64,000 nucleotides of DNA from a virus. The notes under the pieces were generated by a model. It searched no databases and was not told where the DNA came from. It saw only the letters and a program-made list of their open reading frames with translations. The translations under genes and the position numbers were made by a program. Of the stretch, positions 1 to 7,601 are shown piece after piece; the stretch's first letter is position 1, and each line of letters starts with the position of its first letter. Location of the stretch: the IMG/VR virus record IMGVR_UViG_3300037258_000279, positions 29,665 to 93,664 of that record; one strand, written 5' to 3'.

Positions 1-28
1 CGCGCTCGCGGCGCGGGTGTCCCTCTGA
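1..28 (+). CDS. 3' end of an upstream gene (partial)
   Basis: An open frame enters from the left edge and stops at TGA 26-28. Its last A is the first base of the next ATG, a TGATG overlap typical of the coupled genes in this cluster. Only eight residues are visible, so no function can be given. Confidence 0.45.
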
Positions 29-306
29 TGGGGGCGCTCCGGGTCAAGATCGTCGGCGCCAAGCACCACGAGGGCGCCGAGGCGCTGATCGGGACGCTGA
101 TGCCGGGAACGCCGATCACCCTGGTGCGCGAACCCACGAACCCTTACGACAAAAGCTGCGTTGCCGTGCATATCGATGGCAGCATGGCGGGCTATGTGCC
201 GCGTTACCGCAATCGCGACCTCGCCATCGCGCTGGACACCGGCCGCGACGTGACGGCGGAAGCCACGGAAATCCCGGGCGAAATTCTGGTCAACTGGAAG
301 GATTGA
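28..306 (+). CDS. HIRAN-domain protein
   Basis: A 92-residue protein that is essentially one HIRAN domain. Visible family features are the EPTNPYDKSCVAV core (about residues 35-47), a glycine turn, then GYVPR (about 57-61) and a short helix ending in a charged strand. HIRAN domains bind DNA ends or single-stranded 3' ends in helicases such as HLTF, and stand-alone phage copies are known. Here it heads a cluster that also holds a RecT annealase, so a role in sensing DNA ends during recombination or repair is plausible inference. It starts in a TGATG overlap with the preceding frame. Confidence 0.75.
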   Translation: MGALRVKIVGAKHHEGAEALIGTLMPGTPITLVREPTNPYDKSCVAVHIDGSMAGYVPRYRNRDLAIALDTGRDVTAEATEIPGEILVNWKD

Positions 307-308
307 AG

Positions 309-713
309 ATGACGACTCGAGTCGACGAATTACGGGCGGTTCTGACTTCCCGTGCAGCCGAAACCCAAGGCGACGTGACGGCAGCGCGCGGAAGACTAGC
401 GGAGGCCGAGCGGGAAGCGCTTGTCTCCATTGCGGCGCTCAATGCCCATGACGCGGCCGTGGCGGCGATGGGCAGCGGAACTATGCCGAGTACCCAGGCT
501 GGTGCTGCCCTGCCTGGCCGCGCACCGCGGCGCAGCATGCCGGACGAGATCGAAAAGACCTTGCGCGCCTCGCCGACGCCGATGACGGTGAGCGACCTCG
601 TCAAAGCGATCGATGGCTTGCGCGTCGCGCCGGCGACCGCGGCCCTGACCAAGTTGCACAGTGAGGGCAAGGCCGTGGAGCGCGACAGCCGCTGGACGGT
701 CCCGGCCGGCTGA
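309..713 (+). CDS. Coiled-coil plus winged-helix-like protein
   Basis: A protein of about 134 residues. The first 50 residues are Ala/Glu/Arg rich and predicted helical. After a Pro/Arg linker the last 60 residues (MPDEIEKTL, then SDLVKAIDG, then TAALTKLHSEGKAVERD, then WTVPAG) have the helix-helix-strand pattern of a winged helix. A small DNA-binding or regulatory protein is the likeliest role; no specific family was recognised. A TTG six bases upstream is in frame, but the ATG at 309 was preferred. A second open frame on the opposite strand of this stretch is its shadow. Confidence 0.6.
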   Translation: MTTRVDELRAVLTSRAAETQGDVTAARGRLAEAEREALVSIAALNAHDAAVAAMGSGTMPSTQAGAALPGRAPRRSMPDEIEKTLRASPTPMTVSDLVKAIDGLRVAPATAALTKLHSEGKAVERDSRWTVPAG

Positions 714-717
714 TCCC

Positions 718-1191
718 ATGCCAGGAAGATACGCCCAGGAAACAACAGTCTCGTCGGAGCGGTCACGAGCGGAGATCGAAACCGTCCTGCGCAAGTATGG
801 TGCAGGCGGCTTTCTCTCCGGCTACGACGAGAATCGCGCGTTCATTGCCTTTAAGATGGCAGACCGGCAAGTCAAGTTCTTCATGGATCTTCCGTCGCCA
901 GCCGAAGCGCGTTTTACACACACGGCATCGAGGGGCAAACGCCGCAGTGCAGAAGATGTGCATCGAGGGTGGGAGCAAGCGTGCCGTCAGCAATGGCGCG
1001 CGCTGGCGCTCGTCATCAAAGCCAAGCTCGAGGCCGTGGCTGCCGGAATCACCATCTTCGAGGACGAATTCCTGGCACATATCGTTCTGCCCGATGGCAA
1101 GACGATAGCCGATCATGTGCGTCCTGCCCTCGTACGCGCATATGATTCGGGAAAAGTACCGCCGCTTTTGCCTAATTACAGTGACAAATGA
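718..1191 (+). CDS. Conserved phage protein of unknown function
   Basis: 157 residues from ATG 718, which lies five bases after the previous stop. A longer in-frame start at 661 would overlap the previous gene. It has mixed alpha/beta character: a MADRQVKFFMDLP strand pair, then a basic linker, then WEQACRQQWRALALVIKAKLEAV helices, and a C-terminal segment with a PDGKTIADHV turn. The last four bases overlap the next ATG. No domain was recognised; the position in a recombination and early cluster is the only functional hint. Confidence 0.65.
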   Translation: MPGRYAQETTVSSERSRAEIETVLRKYGAGGFLSGYDENRAFIAFKMADRQVKFFMDLPSPAEARFTHTASRGKRRSAEDVHRGWEQACRQQWRALALVIKAKLEAVAAGITIFEDEFLAHIVLPDGKTIADHVRPALVRAYDSGKVPPLLPNYSDK

Positions 1192-1574
1192 CTAGGCAGC
1201 CCTACGTCGCGCCGACGGCACTGGCCAGCATCGATATCACCGCGCCACCGGTGGGATGGTGGATGGTGCGCCTGTCATCGCAGGGAGCCGAGGTGCCGGC
1301 GTGCTGCTTCTGGTGCGACTACGAACCTGGCGAGCCGGAAAACAAACTCGATCGAAAACCGTATCTGGTGGCGGCGATCGCCGGTACGGAGGTCGATCCG
1401 CTCGAGTTCCGGTATATCGGCCGACCGATCGCGCAAGAAGAATATGACAAGGCATTGCAACGCCTGCGCTGGCTGCAAGATCACCAGCCCGATCACCCGG
1501 CATGCAATCCCTACAAGCCGGTCGACGTCGCGAGCCTTCCCCTTCCAACTTTTCCAACGGACGCCGATCTATGA
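1188..1574 (+). CDS. Conserved phage protein of unknown function
   Basis: 128 residues starting in an ATGA overlap with the preceding gene. It has a WWMVRLSS strand, a Cys pair in ACCFWCDYEPGEPEN, and a helical second half (EEYDKALQRLRWLQDHQ). The two nearby Cys (in CCFWC) might bind metal, but no partner Cys or His pair is evident. Its stop overlaps the ATG of the next gene at 1571, so the two are probably translationally coupled. Function unknown. Confidence 0.65.
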   Translation: MTRQPYVAPTALASIDITAPPVGWWMVRLSSQGAEVPACCFWCDYEPGEPENKLDRKPYLVAAIAGTEVDPLEFRYIGRPIAQEEYDKALQRLRWLQDHQPDHPACNPYKPVDVASLPLPTFPTDADL

Positions 1575-2395
1575 CCGAAGATAACCAACTCGTAACCGAC
1601 GAGACGCCCGGCATCGGCCACAATCAAGGTCCCGAGTTTCTTGAGGTGATCGACCTGCCGACACTCCTGGCGGACCTGCGCGAGGACCGCGCCCGCGGCG
1701 ATGATCTGGTCGCGACCTTCAACAAGGCGCTGATCGTCGATGGCCCGACCGCGACTAGCGCCACCCAGCTTGCCGCGCAGATCAAGGAACATGGCGAAAA
1801 GGTCGATGCTCGGCGCGTCGATCGCAAGAAACCCTTTCTCGAGCAGGAGCGCCTGATCGACGAGCAATACGGCTCGATCATCAAGCCGCTGGAAACCGCC
1901 TATGCGGCGTTGCGCAAGATGCTCAACACCTTCATCCAGCGCCAGGCGGCGGAAGCGGCAGCCGAGAAGGCCAGGGCGCTGGAAGAACAGCGCCAACGCC
2001 AGATCGATGCTGACCGTCTCCGCGAGGCGGCCGAGAAGGCAGCCGCCAACCCGGCCGGCGATACGGCGCGGCTTCAAGCGCTGAGAGCTCAAGAGGATGC
2101 CGACAGCGCCGCGCGGCGGGCCGAGGCGATCCGTCCGGAGCCCATCCGCAGCGATGCGGGTTCGGTCGGTAGCGTGCGTGTCAGGCAGTTCGAGATCACC
2201 GACCCCAAGGTCCTCCTTGCGGCGCTCTTCAAGACCGAGCGCGCGGCGTTGCTCGAAGCGATTGAGCCCATCGTCAAACGCAAACTGGATGGTTTTTCGT
2301 TCGAGAATATCGAGAAAAACCAGGGCGGCGCGCTTGATGGGTTGCCGGGCGTTCGCGCTTGGGTTGGTGCGCGCGCGGCGGTGCGCAGGCGTTAG
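1571..2395 (+). CDS. Coiled-coil phage protein with GIGHNQGP signature
   Basis: 274 residues starting at the ATGA overlap at 1571; an upstream in-frame start would run through the previous gene. The N-terminus carries PGIGHNQGP (about residues 14-22), a short signature seen in alphaproteobacterial phage proteins. Residues about 70-190 form a long Ala/Glu/Arg/Gln coiled coil, followed by a compact domain ending GVRAWVGARAAVRRR. Such proteins often sit next to RecT-type recombinases. A partner or structural role in recombination is inference from the neighbourhood. Confidence 0.65.
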   Translation: MTEDNQLVTDETPGIGHNQGPEFLEVIDLPTLLADLREDRARGDDLVATFNKALIVDGPTATSATQLAAQIKEHGEKVDARRVDRKKPFLEQERLIDEQYGSIIKPLETAYAALRKMLNTFIQRQAAEAAAEKARALEEQRQRQIDADRLREAAEKAAANPAGDTARLQALRAQEDADSAARRAEAIRPEPIRSDAGSVGSVRVRQFEITDPKVLLAALFKTERAALLEAIEPIVKRKLDGFSFENIEKNQGGALDGLPGVRAWVGARAAVRRR

Positions 2396-2683
2396 ATGCT
2401 TGAATCGCGCGAAATCACCGTGGCCCAGGCATTGGAGCTTCACGCCGAAGCCGCCGAGAGCGGAATCTTGCTCTTGTGGACCGTCACCGACGGCACCAAG
2501 GACTATGGCGATCAGTATGTGGCTCGGCCGCATCAGATCAACAAAGAGCGCTTTGGCCCCGCGCATATTCATCTGATCGCCGATTCGCTTGAGAACCTGC
2601 GCCTAAAACTGCGCGCGTTGCATCTGGTTCGCCTCGATCGCCATGTCAAAGACGAGCCGATCATCGTCGAGGTCTGGCTATGA
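2396..2683 (+). CDS. Small protein of unknown function
   Basis: 95 residues starting right after the preceding TAG. It opens with a helix (TVAQALELHAEAAESG), then strands with LLLWTVTDGTKDYG and a PAHIHLIADSLENLRLKLRAL segment. The stop overlaps a small ATGA frame at 2680. No family recognised. It lies just outside the inverted-repeat segment that carries the methyltransferase. Confidence 0.6.
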   Translation: MLESREITVAQALELHAEAAESGILLLWTVTDGTKDYGDQYVARPHQINKERFGPAHIHLIADSLENLRLKLRALHLVRLDRHVKDEPIIVEVWL

Positions 2684-2754
2684 ACGATTTGCCGGCGACG
2701 TCCTGTGTCTTCTGCATGCTTATCCGGTTGACATCCATGAGTGCTAAATCTTGA
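2680..2754 (+). CDS. Possible leader peptide (24 aa)
   Basis: A short frame starts in an ATGA overlap with the previous gene and stops at TGA 2752-2754, overlapping the TTG start of the methyltransferase. It reads through the left 15-bp inverted repeat. It could couple translation of the methyltransferase to the upstream gene. Nothing in the peptide itself supports a function, and it may be fortuitous. Confidence 0.3.
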   Translation: MNDLPATSCVFCMLIRLTSMSAKS

Positions 2755-3300
2755 TCGTCGCCGCGCACCGCTTCGATAACGCCAAGCGCCGCCGCTCGGA
2801 CGGTCATGCCCGCAATGCGATGCTCACGCCGGGCTATGTGCTTGAACCGATCCGGCTGTTACTTGGCGGTATTGGCCTCGATCCATGTACCGAACCGGAT
2901 AACCCGACCGGCGCGGATGAGTTTTACGCGCTTCCGCAGGACGGCGCGACGCTTCCGTGGTCGCAGCCGACCGTATTCTGTAATCCACCTTACGGCGAGG
3001 CGCGCAACCGCTGGGTAGACCGCTGTATTAGCGAGGGAAAATTGCGTGGCGTGGTACTTTTGATCCCATCGCATACCGAAACGAAGATATTCCAAGTAGC
3101 CCTTCGTGCTTGTCGCTCAGTTGTTTTTGTGAGCGCCCGTTTGCGGTTTGGCGTCTTGCGAGAAAATCGCCGACAAGAAGCGGCGTCACACGGATCGGCC
3201 ATCTTTGGCTTTGGTGTGGACGTTTCGCCGCTCGGCAATCTTGGCACACCGATGGTCGTCCCAATGAATGGTAGCGATGGGCGCTAACCGGATAAGCATG
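2715..3300. mobile_element. Candidate methyltransferase-only mobile cassette bounded by 15-bp inverted repeats
   Basis: CATGCTTATCCGGTT at 2715-2729 is repeated as its exact reverse complement, AACCGGATAAGCATG, at 3286-3300. Immediately outside the left arm is TCTTCTG (2708-2714), and the same heptamer in the same orientation lies one base outside the right arm (3302-3308). Terminal inverted repeats plus a short flanking direct repeat are what a transposition-type insertion leaves. The only sizeable gene inside is the methyltransferase; no transposase is present, so mobility would need one supplied in trans. Confidence 0.5.
2751..3287 (+). CDS. dam: DNA N6-adenine methyltransferase (phage Dam family)
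   Basis: 178 residues. It matches the phage DNA N-6-adenine methyltransferase family. The catalytic motif IV is CNPPYGE (about residues 77-83). The family pattern D-P-C (LDPCTEPDNPTGADEF) precedes it, with WVDRCISEGK and LLIPSHTETKIF after. It would transfer a methyl group from S-adenosylmethionine to adenine N6 in DNA, probably protecting phage DNA or altering gene control; no cognate restriction enzyme is nearby. The start is TTG 2751, in a TTGA overlap with a small upstream frame. An ATG at 2820 would discard part of the fold. The gene fills the inverted-repeat segment almost exactly. Confidence 0.8.
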   Translation: MIVAAHRFDNAKRRRSDGHARNAMLTPGYVLEPIRLLLGGIGLDPCTEPDNPTGADEFYALPQDGATLPWSQPTVFCNPPYGEARNRWVDRCISEGKLRGVVLLIPSHTETKIFQVALRACRSVVFVSARLRFGVLRENRRQEAASHGSAIFGFGVDVSPLGNLGTPMVVPMNGSDGR

Positions 3301-3353
3301 ATCTTCTGTAATCACTGGCATCATATCGAACGCGGCAACTTTGCGAGGAAACC

Positions 3354-4835
3354 ATGAACGACACGGAAACCAACCAGAACCAGCAAGTCGCGGCCACATC
3401 GGAGCCGCGCGGCAACGCCATGGAGGCGTTCCGTGAACAACTTGTACGAGTCGAACAGCAATTCGCTAGCGTGCTTCCAAGCACGGTGTCGATGGCCAAG
3501 TTCAAGGCGGTCCTTATGTCGGCCGTCAACCAGAACCCGGACCTGATCTTTTGCGATCGCCGCTCATTTTGGAGCTCATCCGTCAAATGCGCCGCTGACG
3601 GCTTAGTGCCCGATGGCCGCGAGGCAGTCCTTCTACCATTCAAGTCGAGGGTCAAGCGCCGCGATCCGGTTACGGGCATCGACCGGGAAATTTGGGTCGA
3701 TCTCGTGACCTATATCCCCATGATCGCCGGCGTCCGAAAGCGCATGCGCAACAGCGGCGAGGTCAACTCGGCTGTTGCTGAAGTCGTCTTTCGTGGCGAC
3801 AAGTTCAAGTATCGTCTCGGTGACGACGCCTTCATCGAGCATGAGCCGCCGCCCTTGGATCAGGACCGCGGCGATGCCGTGGGTGCCTATGCCGTCATCC
3901 GGCTTTCCAACGGCGAAGTGATTCGCGAGGTCATGTCGTTCAAGGAGATCGAGCGTATCCGCCTGTCGAGCAAAGCCAAGGACGGCCCCGCGTGGAAGAA
4001 CCATTGGGGCGAGATGGCGCGCAAGACCGTGATGAAGCGCGCGTCGAAGTCGGCGCCGATGTCCGCAGACCTTAACCGCCTGATGAGCCGCGAAGACGAG
4101 CCTGCGGAGATCCCGGACGACGCTCCGCATACGGTCGGCGATCAAGACGAGACAAGGATGCTGGCGACCGGCAATGGCGAGCCTATCCCGAACGACGATC
4201 GGCCGGTCTACGAGGTGACGTCATGCGACGGCGAGGTGATCGGGTTCCGCACGATCAAGACGGCCGAGGATGCCCTCGTCATCGTGGCTGAAGAAGCCGG
4301 GCGCCAGGGGATCGACATCCTGCGCGGCATGCTCGAGAGCAATCAAGCCGTGATCGCCCAGATCCACGCCACGGACGCCGGCGCCGCGAACCGCATCGCT
4401 GCCGCATTCAACGAGCAGCGTGTCCGCATCGAAGGCACGGCCCAGGCGCAGAAAACCGACGCACCGCAACAGCAGGAAAGCCGCTCAGCATCGGCGGCGC
4501 CGGTCCAGCAGGCCACCGTGGCGCAGTCCGAACAGACGCGCGGCACGCCCCCGCCGGCCGGCACGGCGGCGGAGAGCGTGTCCTGGTTCGACAACACGCA
4601 GCAGGGTGATTTGCTACTCGGGGTTCCCCAGCGCGGCGGCAAGCCCGACTACCGCTCGTGGATGGTGGCGCTGTTCATGCCGCGGCTGAGACAAGCCGTC
4701 ACGGCCGATCACATCACCTATCTGATGGGCGACAACGAGAAGAACTTGTCGGACTGGCGCATGCAGGCGACGGAGCAGCAACGTCGCGAATTCGACGATC
4801 TCCTGCTGATCGAGCAGCGCCGCGTCAAAAGATAA
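3354..4835 (+). CDS. recT: RecT-family single-strand annealing protein with long C-terminal extension
   Basis: 493 residues preceded by GAGGAAA. Residues about 30-260 show the RecT pattern: CAADGLVPDGREAVLLPF, VTYIPMIAGVRKRMRNSGEV, a GDAVGAYAVIRLSNGE strand, then WKNHWGEMARKTVMKRASK. RecT proteins anneal complementary single strands during phage replication and recombination. The usual length is about 270-350 residues. Here another 230 residues follow: a charged hinge, an Ala/Gln-rich stretch, and a C-terminal domain (GGKPDYRSWMVALFMPRLRQAV) of unknown role. The partner exonuclease is not in view and may lie beyond the left edge. Confidence 0.85.
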   Translation: MNDTETNQNQQVAATSEPRGNAMEAFREQLVRVEQQFASVLPSTVSMAKFKAVLMSAVNQNPDLIFCDRRSFWSSSVKCAADGLVPDGREAVLLPFKSRVKRRDPVTGIDREIWVDLVTYIPMIAGVRKRMRNSGEVNSAVAEVVFRGDKFKYRLGDDAFIEHEPPPLDQDRGDAVGAYAVIRLSNGEVIREVMSFKEIERIRLSSKAKDGPAWKNHWGEMARKTVMKRASKSAPMSADLNRLMSREDEPAEIPDDAPHTVGDQDETRMLATGNGEPIPNDDRPVYEVTSCDGEVIGFRTIKTAEDALVIVAEEAGRQGIDILRGMLESNQAVIAQIHATDAGAANRIAAAFNEQRVRIEGTAQAQKTDAPQQQESRSASAAPVQQATVAQSEQTRGTPPPAGTAAESVSWFDNTQQGDLLLGVPQRGGKPDYRSWMVALFMPRLRQAVTADHITYLMGDNEKNLSDWRMQATEQQRREFDDLLLIEQRRVKR

Positions 4836-4885
4836 GATGATCCCACGCGTCGAGCCCTGCCAGCGTTACTGAAAGGGAAGAAGTG

Positions 4886-5230
4886 ATGGCTGATGTACCG
4901 GAGGCGCTGCGAGACGCGGTGCGGGAAGCGTTAGACGCCGCGCTCGTTGAGGAAGGCGACGTAAAAGCCTGTGTCGAAATAGGTTGGAACGCCGCGCTCA
5001 ACGCGATGGCGGCTTGGAATCTAAGTCAGGCAGCCCCGCTCTCCGCACGCAAAAAAAAACCGCTAGCCCCGCCGAGCGCTGCGGAGCGCCTGCGTATATA
5101 CGCGGAAAAATTCGGGCTTCGGGACACTTTGCATATGGCTAAGATCGTCAGTGGGGACGCTCTTTTCGTAGAGTTTTCGCCCATTCTCCGTAAGCAGTTG
5201 AGGCTCATGAAGGTAAAGCCAAAACATTAG
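4886..5230 (+). CDS. Small protein of unknown function
   Basis: 114 residues from ATG 4886, spaced from AAGGGA by a few bases; an in-frame GTG directly precedes it. It begins with an acidic helix (DVPEALRDAVREALDAAL), then a Lys-rich turn and a Leu/Lys helix ending KPKH. It stops at TAG 5228-5230. The same frame continues open for a further 75 codons to TGA 5456-5458 (see findings). No family recognised. Confidence 0.55.
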   Translation: MADVPEALRDAVREALDAALVEEGDVKACVEIGWNAALNAMAAWNLSQAAPLSARKKKPLAPPSAAERLRIYAEKFGLRDTLHMAKIVSGDALFVEFSPILRKQLRLMKVKPKH

Positions 5231-5320
5231 TGCCGCTTCCTCATCGCTAGTCTTGTCGCCAATGCCTTCCAGCGCCACCAGGCAGCTACGACTTTGGCAC
5301 TGCTGTGCGGCCCACGTCTT

Positions 5321-5458
5321 ATGCATGAGGATAGATTCTTTAGCTACGCAACGAGCGCCGCGCCACTCGGGGGATGGATAGCCGGGCTACTGATCACGTC
5401 AGGATATGAAGACGGATTTTCCTTTGCCCTCGACAATGACTGCTCTCGAAAGGACTGA
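5321..5458 (+). CDS. Possible small hydrophobic protein (45 aa)
   Basis: An ATG frame of 45 codons in the same phase as the previous gene and four bases from the next. The middle (SAAPLGGWIAGLLITSG) could span a membrane. No Shine-Dalgarno sequence precedes the ATG. An alternative is that the whole stretch 5231-5458 is a readthrough extension of the upstream gene. Weakly supported. Confidence 0.3.
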   Translation: MHEDRFFSYATSAAPLGGWIAGLLITSGYEDGFSFALDNDCSRKD

Positions 5459-5461
5459 ACG

Positions 5462-5701
5462 ATGCCTCTTGATGATACGATTGGACTGCTCGACCCCAAG
5501 GTGAAGCCCGAAGTTTTCAGCGTCGAAGGGCTGCGAGATTGGCCGCAGACAATGCCGCCAAATGATTATTACGATTTCCTCGACCCCCAAGGCAAATGTC
5601 TATTCGGGCTTTTTTACGTCGAGCACGCCTGGACTTTCGGCGCTGCCCTTGCTCGTTGCGAGGCATATCTCTCGACTACCAGCGGCGACGGAAGGGATTG
5701 A
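5462..5701 (+). CDS. Small protein of unknown function
   Basis: 79 residues beginning ATG CCT, three bases after the TGA of the preceding frame. It is acidic and Trp/Tyr containing (LRDWPQTMPPNDYYDFLDPQ, then LFGLFYVEHAWTFGAALARC). The stop TGA 5699-5701 is directly followed by the next ATG at 5702. No family recognised. Confidence 0.5.
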   Translation: MPLDDTIGLLDPKVKPEVFSVEGLRDWPQTMPPNDYYDFLDPQGKCLFGLFYVEHAWTFGAALARCEAYLSTTSGDGRD

Positions 5702-5806
5702 ATGACCACCCTTCGCTTCCTCGCTCGTCTCGTCTTGTCGCCGGTTCTGGTGTGGCCATGGCTCAAGGGCGTGGCGCGCGACTACAGGCTCGATCCGCAT
5801 GGGTGA
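5702..5806 (+). CDS. Small membrane-type protein (34 aa)
   Basis: ATG 5702 follows the preceding stop without a gap, and the frame ends TGA 5804-5806. The product starts TTLRFLARLVLSPVLVWPWL, a basic-hydrophobic segment long enough to insert in a membrane. It is the last gene before the leftward terminator at 5.81 kb, where opposing transcription meets. Confidence 0.45.
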   Translation: MTTLRFLARLVLSPVLVWPWLKGVARDYRLDPHG

Positions 5807-5835
5807 AACAAAAAGGCCGCCCCGAAGGACGGCCT
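5807..5835 (-). terminator. Rho-independent terminator of the leftward patatin operon
   Basis: Read on the minus strand, AGGCCGTCC and GGGCGGCCT pair around a TTCG tetraloop (5814-5835), followed by TTTTTG. It lies 34 bases past the patatin stop and faces the plus-strand genes ending at 5806. On the plus strand only a three-T run follows, so it is mainly leftward. Confidence 0.85.
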
Positions 5836-5868
5836 GAGTTTGCGCGCCAGAGGTCAATCAGGCGCGGG

Positions 5869-6750
5869 TTACGCTAGAACGGCTCTTGCTCGATCCAGAT
5901 TTTCCGACGCCGCCATCGTCACGGCCGCAGTTTGAATAGCGGCAATGTTCTCAGCGCTCGCATCATCGAAGTCAGAATCAACGCCAGGCGGCAACGTGAT
6001 GGTGACGCGCTCGACCGCGGCGTTCGGCGACTCGGACGCCAGGCGCTCGACCGGGCTGACCTGGAACGCCATCATTGCCGATACGATGTTCGGCAGTACG
6101 CCGATGAACCCATCATCTCTCAGTGAAATCGGCTTGGTGCGCTGGCCGGTCCCGAGGGATAACACCGCCAATTCGTCGCCGGGCCAAAGATGCCGAGCGT
6201 CAAGGATCGCGGCCAGCGTCGGGTTGTTAAGGCCCATGCCGCCGTCCCAACAGTCAAACTGCTCGCCGGCGGCGCTCTTAATGGAGGCGTGGGGGAAGTA
6301 GGTCGGCGCCGCGCTGGTGGCTCGCGCCACGTCCTTTAGGGCGAAGTCGTGGGACGGCTTGGCCTTCGCGACCCAGGACTTAAAGAACATGACCGATACG
6401 GTGCCCAAGACGCACGTTGGCACGAGCAAGTTGGTACTGGCGCTGCTCAGCATGGCATCGCCGAAAGTCTGCGCCAGGAACGCTTCCAGAGGTTCGGCGC
6501 TGTAGCGCGCATCGAAGGGGCGCAGCACGTCGCGCTGTAGGCTCTTGGCGAAGATCGTGCCCCCGTCCTGCACCAGCATGTTCTCGATCGCGGCGGCCGC
6601 TACCCCATGGGCGAGCCCGCACGCGATGATGCCGCCGATCGAGGTGCCGGACACCAAATCCCAATCGACGGGACCGAGCGCAGCCAAAAAATGCGCCGGC
6701 AGGATGCCGAAGATCCCGCCACCATCGATCGAGAGAATCCGGCGCTTCAT
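5869..6750 (-). CDS. Patatin-like phospholipase
   Basis: 293 residues from ATG 6750, with GGAAG seven bases upstream; a TTG two codons earlier is in frame but badly spaced. All patatin motifs are present: the oxyanion loop DGGGIFG (about residues 9-15), the nucleophile elbow GTSIGG (Ser about 37), and the catalytic Asp in DGGMGLNNP (about 187-195). Patatins are Ser-Asp acyl hydrolases of membrane lipids. No signal peptide, so it would act from the cytoplasm on the inner membrane. It is downstream of a lipoprotein and other small proteins, so a role in host membrane damage or late lysis is possible. Unusual cargo for a phage. Confidence 0.85.
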   Translation of the reverse strand: MKRRILSIDGGGIFGILPAHFLAALGPVDWDLVSGTSIGGIIACGLAHGVAAAAIENMLVQDGGTIFAKSLQRDVLRPFDARYSAEPLEAFLAQTFGDAMLSSASTNLLVPTCVLGTVSVMFFKSWVAKAKPSHDFALKDVARATSAAPTYFPHASIKSAAGEQFDCWDGGMGLNNPTLAAILDARHLWPGDELAVLSLGTGQRTKPISLRDDGFIGVLPNIVSAMMAFQVSPVERLASESPNAAVERVTITLPPGVDSDFDDASAENIAAIQTAAVTMAASENLDRARAVLA

Positions 6751-6775
6751 CTTCAAGCTTCCGGTCGTCTTAAAC

Positions 6776-7324
6776 TCACGGAATCTTTGCCAGCGCGCTC
6801 ATCAGCGATGTCAGGTCGGCGACCGTCCGAACCTGATCCATCTGCACGTCGGCGATCAGCGGTCCGCATCCGTTGGCGAAAGTGGTACGCATCGCTGGCG
6901 TGATTACGCCGGCTTTGATCGTATCCGCCGCGTTGAGCGCGGCCTTGGCGATCAAGCGGGCCTCTTCGGCCTTATAGGCGAGCCCCGGTGTCACGCCGGC
7001 GGGAAGAGTCGGCTGGACGATGATCGGTGTCGGAATGATCGGCGTGAACGAACTGACGATCGAATAGAGCGCCGCCGAGCAGTTATAAGACTGAGTGTCC
7101 TTATTCGCTGTCGCCAGCGCTTCCGTGGCGAGCAAGTCGGACGAAGAATATCCGACCAAGCCAGTGCCAGCCGAGCCTGGCGTTGCGGCAACGGCGGCCG
7201 TTGTCGTGGTGACGCCGTTCACGGTGGTGGTACTGGCCGGGGTGCCGGCTGTTGGCAGTGTCGCTGGCGTGCCGCAAGCGGCGAGCACAAGCAACACGAT
7301 GAGCGCGGGGTAACGGTGTTTCAC
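6776..7324 (-). CDS. Small lipoprotein
   Basis: 182 residues starting GTG 7324 behind a strong AAGGAGG. The N-terminus is a classic lipoprotein signal: KHR, a hydrophobic run, then lipobox LAAC (Cys about 17). A Thr/Ala/Pro-rich linker follows, then a helical domain with two Cys (NCSAALYS, NGCGPL) that may form a disulfide. It is expected to be lipid-anchored on the periplasmic side. It has no recognised family; a superinfection-exclusion or lysis-accessory role is inference. It is transcribed just before the patatin. Confidence 0.7.
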   Translation of the reverse strand: MKHRYPALIVLLVLAACGTPATLPTAGTPASTTTVNGVTTTTAAVAATPGSAGTGLVGYSSSDLLATEALATANKDTQSYNCSAALYSIVSSFTPIIPTPIIVQPTLPAGVTPGLAYKAEEARLIAKAALNAADTIKAGVITPAMRTTFANGCGPLIADVQMDQVRTVADLTSLMSALAKIP

Positions 7325-7347
7325 GTGTGCCTCCTTTTATGCCGAAT

Positions 7348-7557
7348 TTATGCCGCGCTGGCCGCGACGTCGTCGTACAGCTTCTCGCCGTCGGCAACGT
7401 CTTTTTCGACCACGGCGATGTCGTCCGCCGTGACGACCGGCATCTGCCCGGCCTTGAGCGACGCGACCCACGCCTTGATGATCGGAACGGACTTGGCGAA
7501 ATCGGGAATATCACCCGATGCGTCGCCGGCGAATTTGATGAGTTGTGCAGCGTTCAC
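7348..7557 (-). CDS. Small acidic protein of unknown function
   Basis: 69 residues starting GTG 7557 with AAGGAG eight bases upstream. The sequence is all-helical and acidic (IPDFAKSVPIIKAWVASLKAG, then ADDIAVVEKDVADGEKLYDDV). It has no Cys and no membrane segment. It lies between a membrane protein and the lipoprotein and probably shares their transcript. Confidence 0.6.
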   Translation of the reverse strand: MNAAQLIKFAGDASGDIPDFAKSVPIIKAWVASLKAGQMPVVTADDIAVVEKDVADGEKLYDDVAASAA

Positions 7558-7601
7558 GGCTTGCTCCTTGACTGTCTTATTGGAATTGAGACAAGTAAAT
7601 C

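Noticed and set aside
1511-2572. 353-codon minus-strand frame
   Set aside because: It is the shadow of the GIGHNQGP coiled-coil gene in a GC-rich region.
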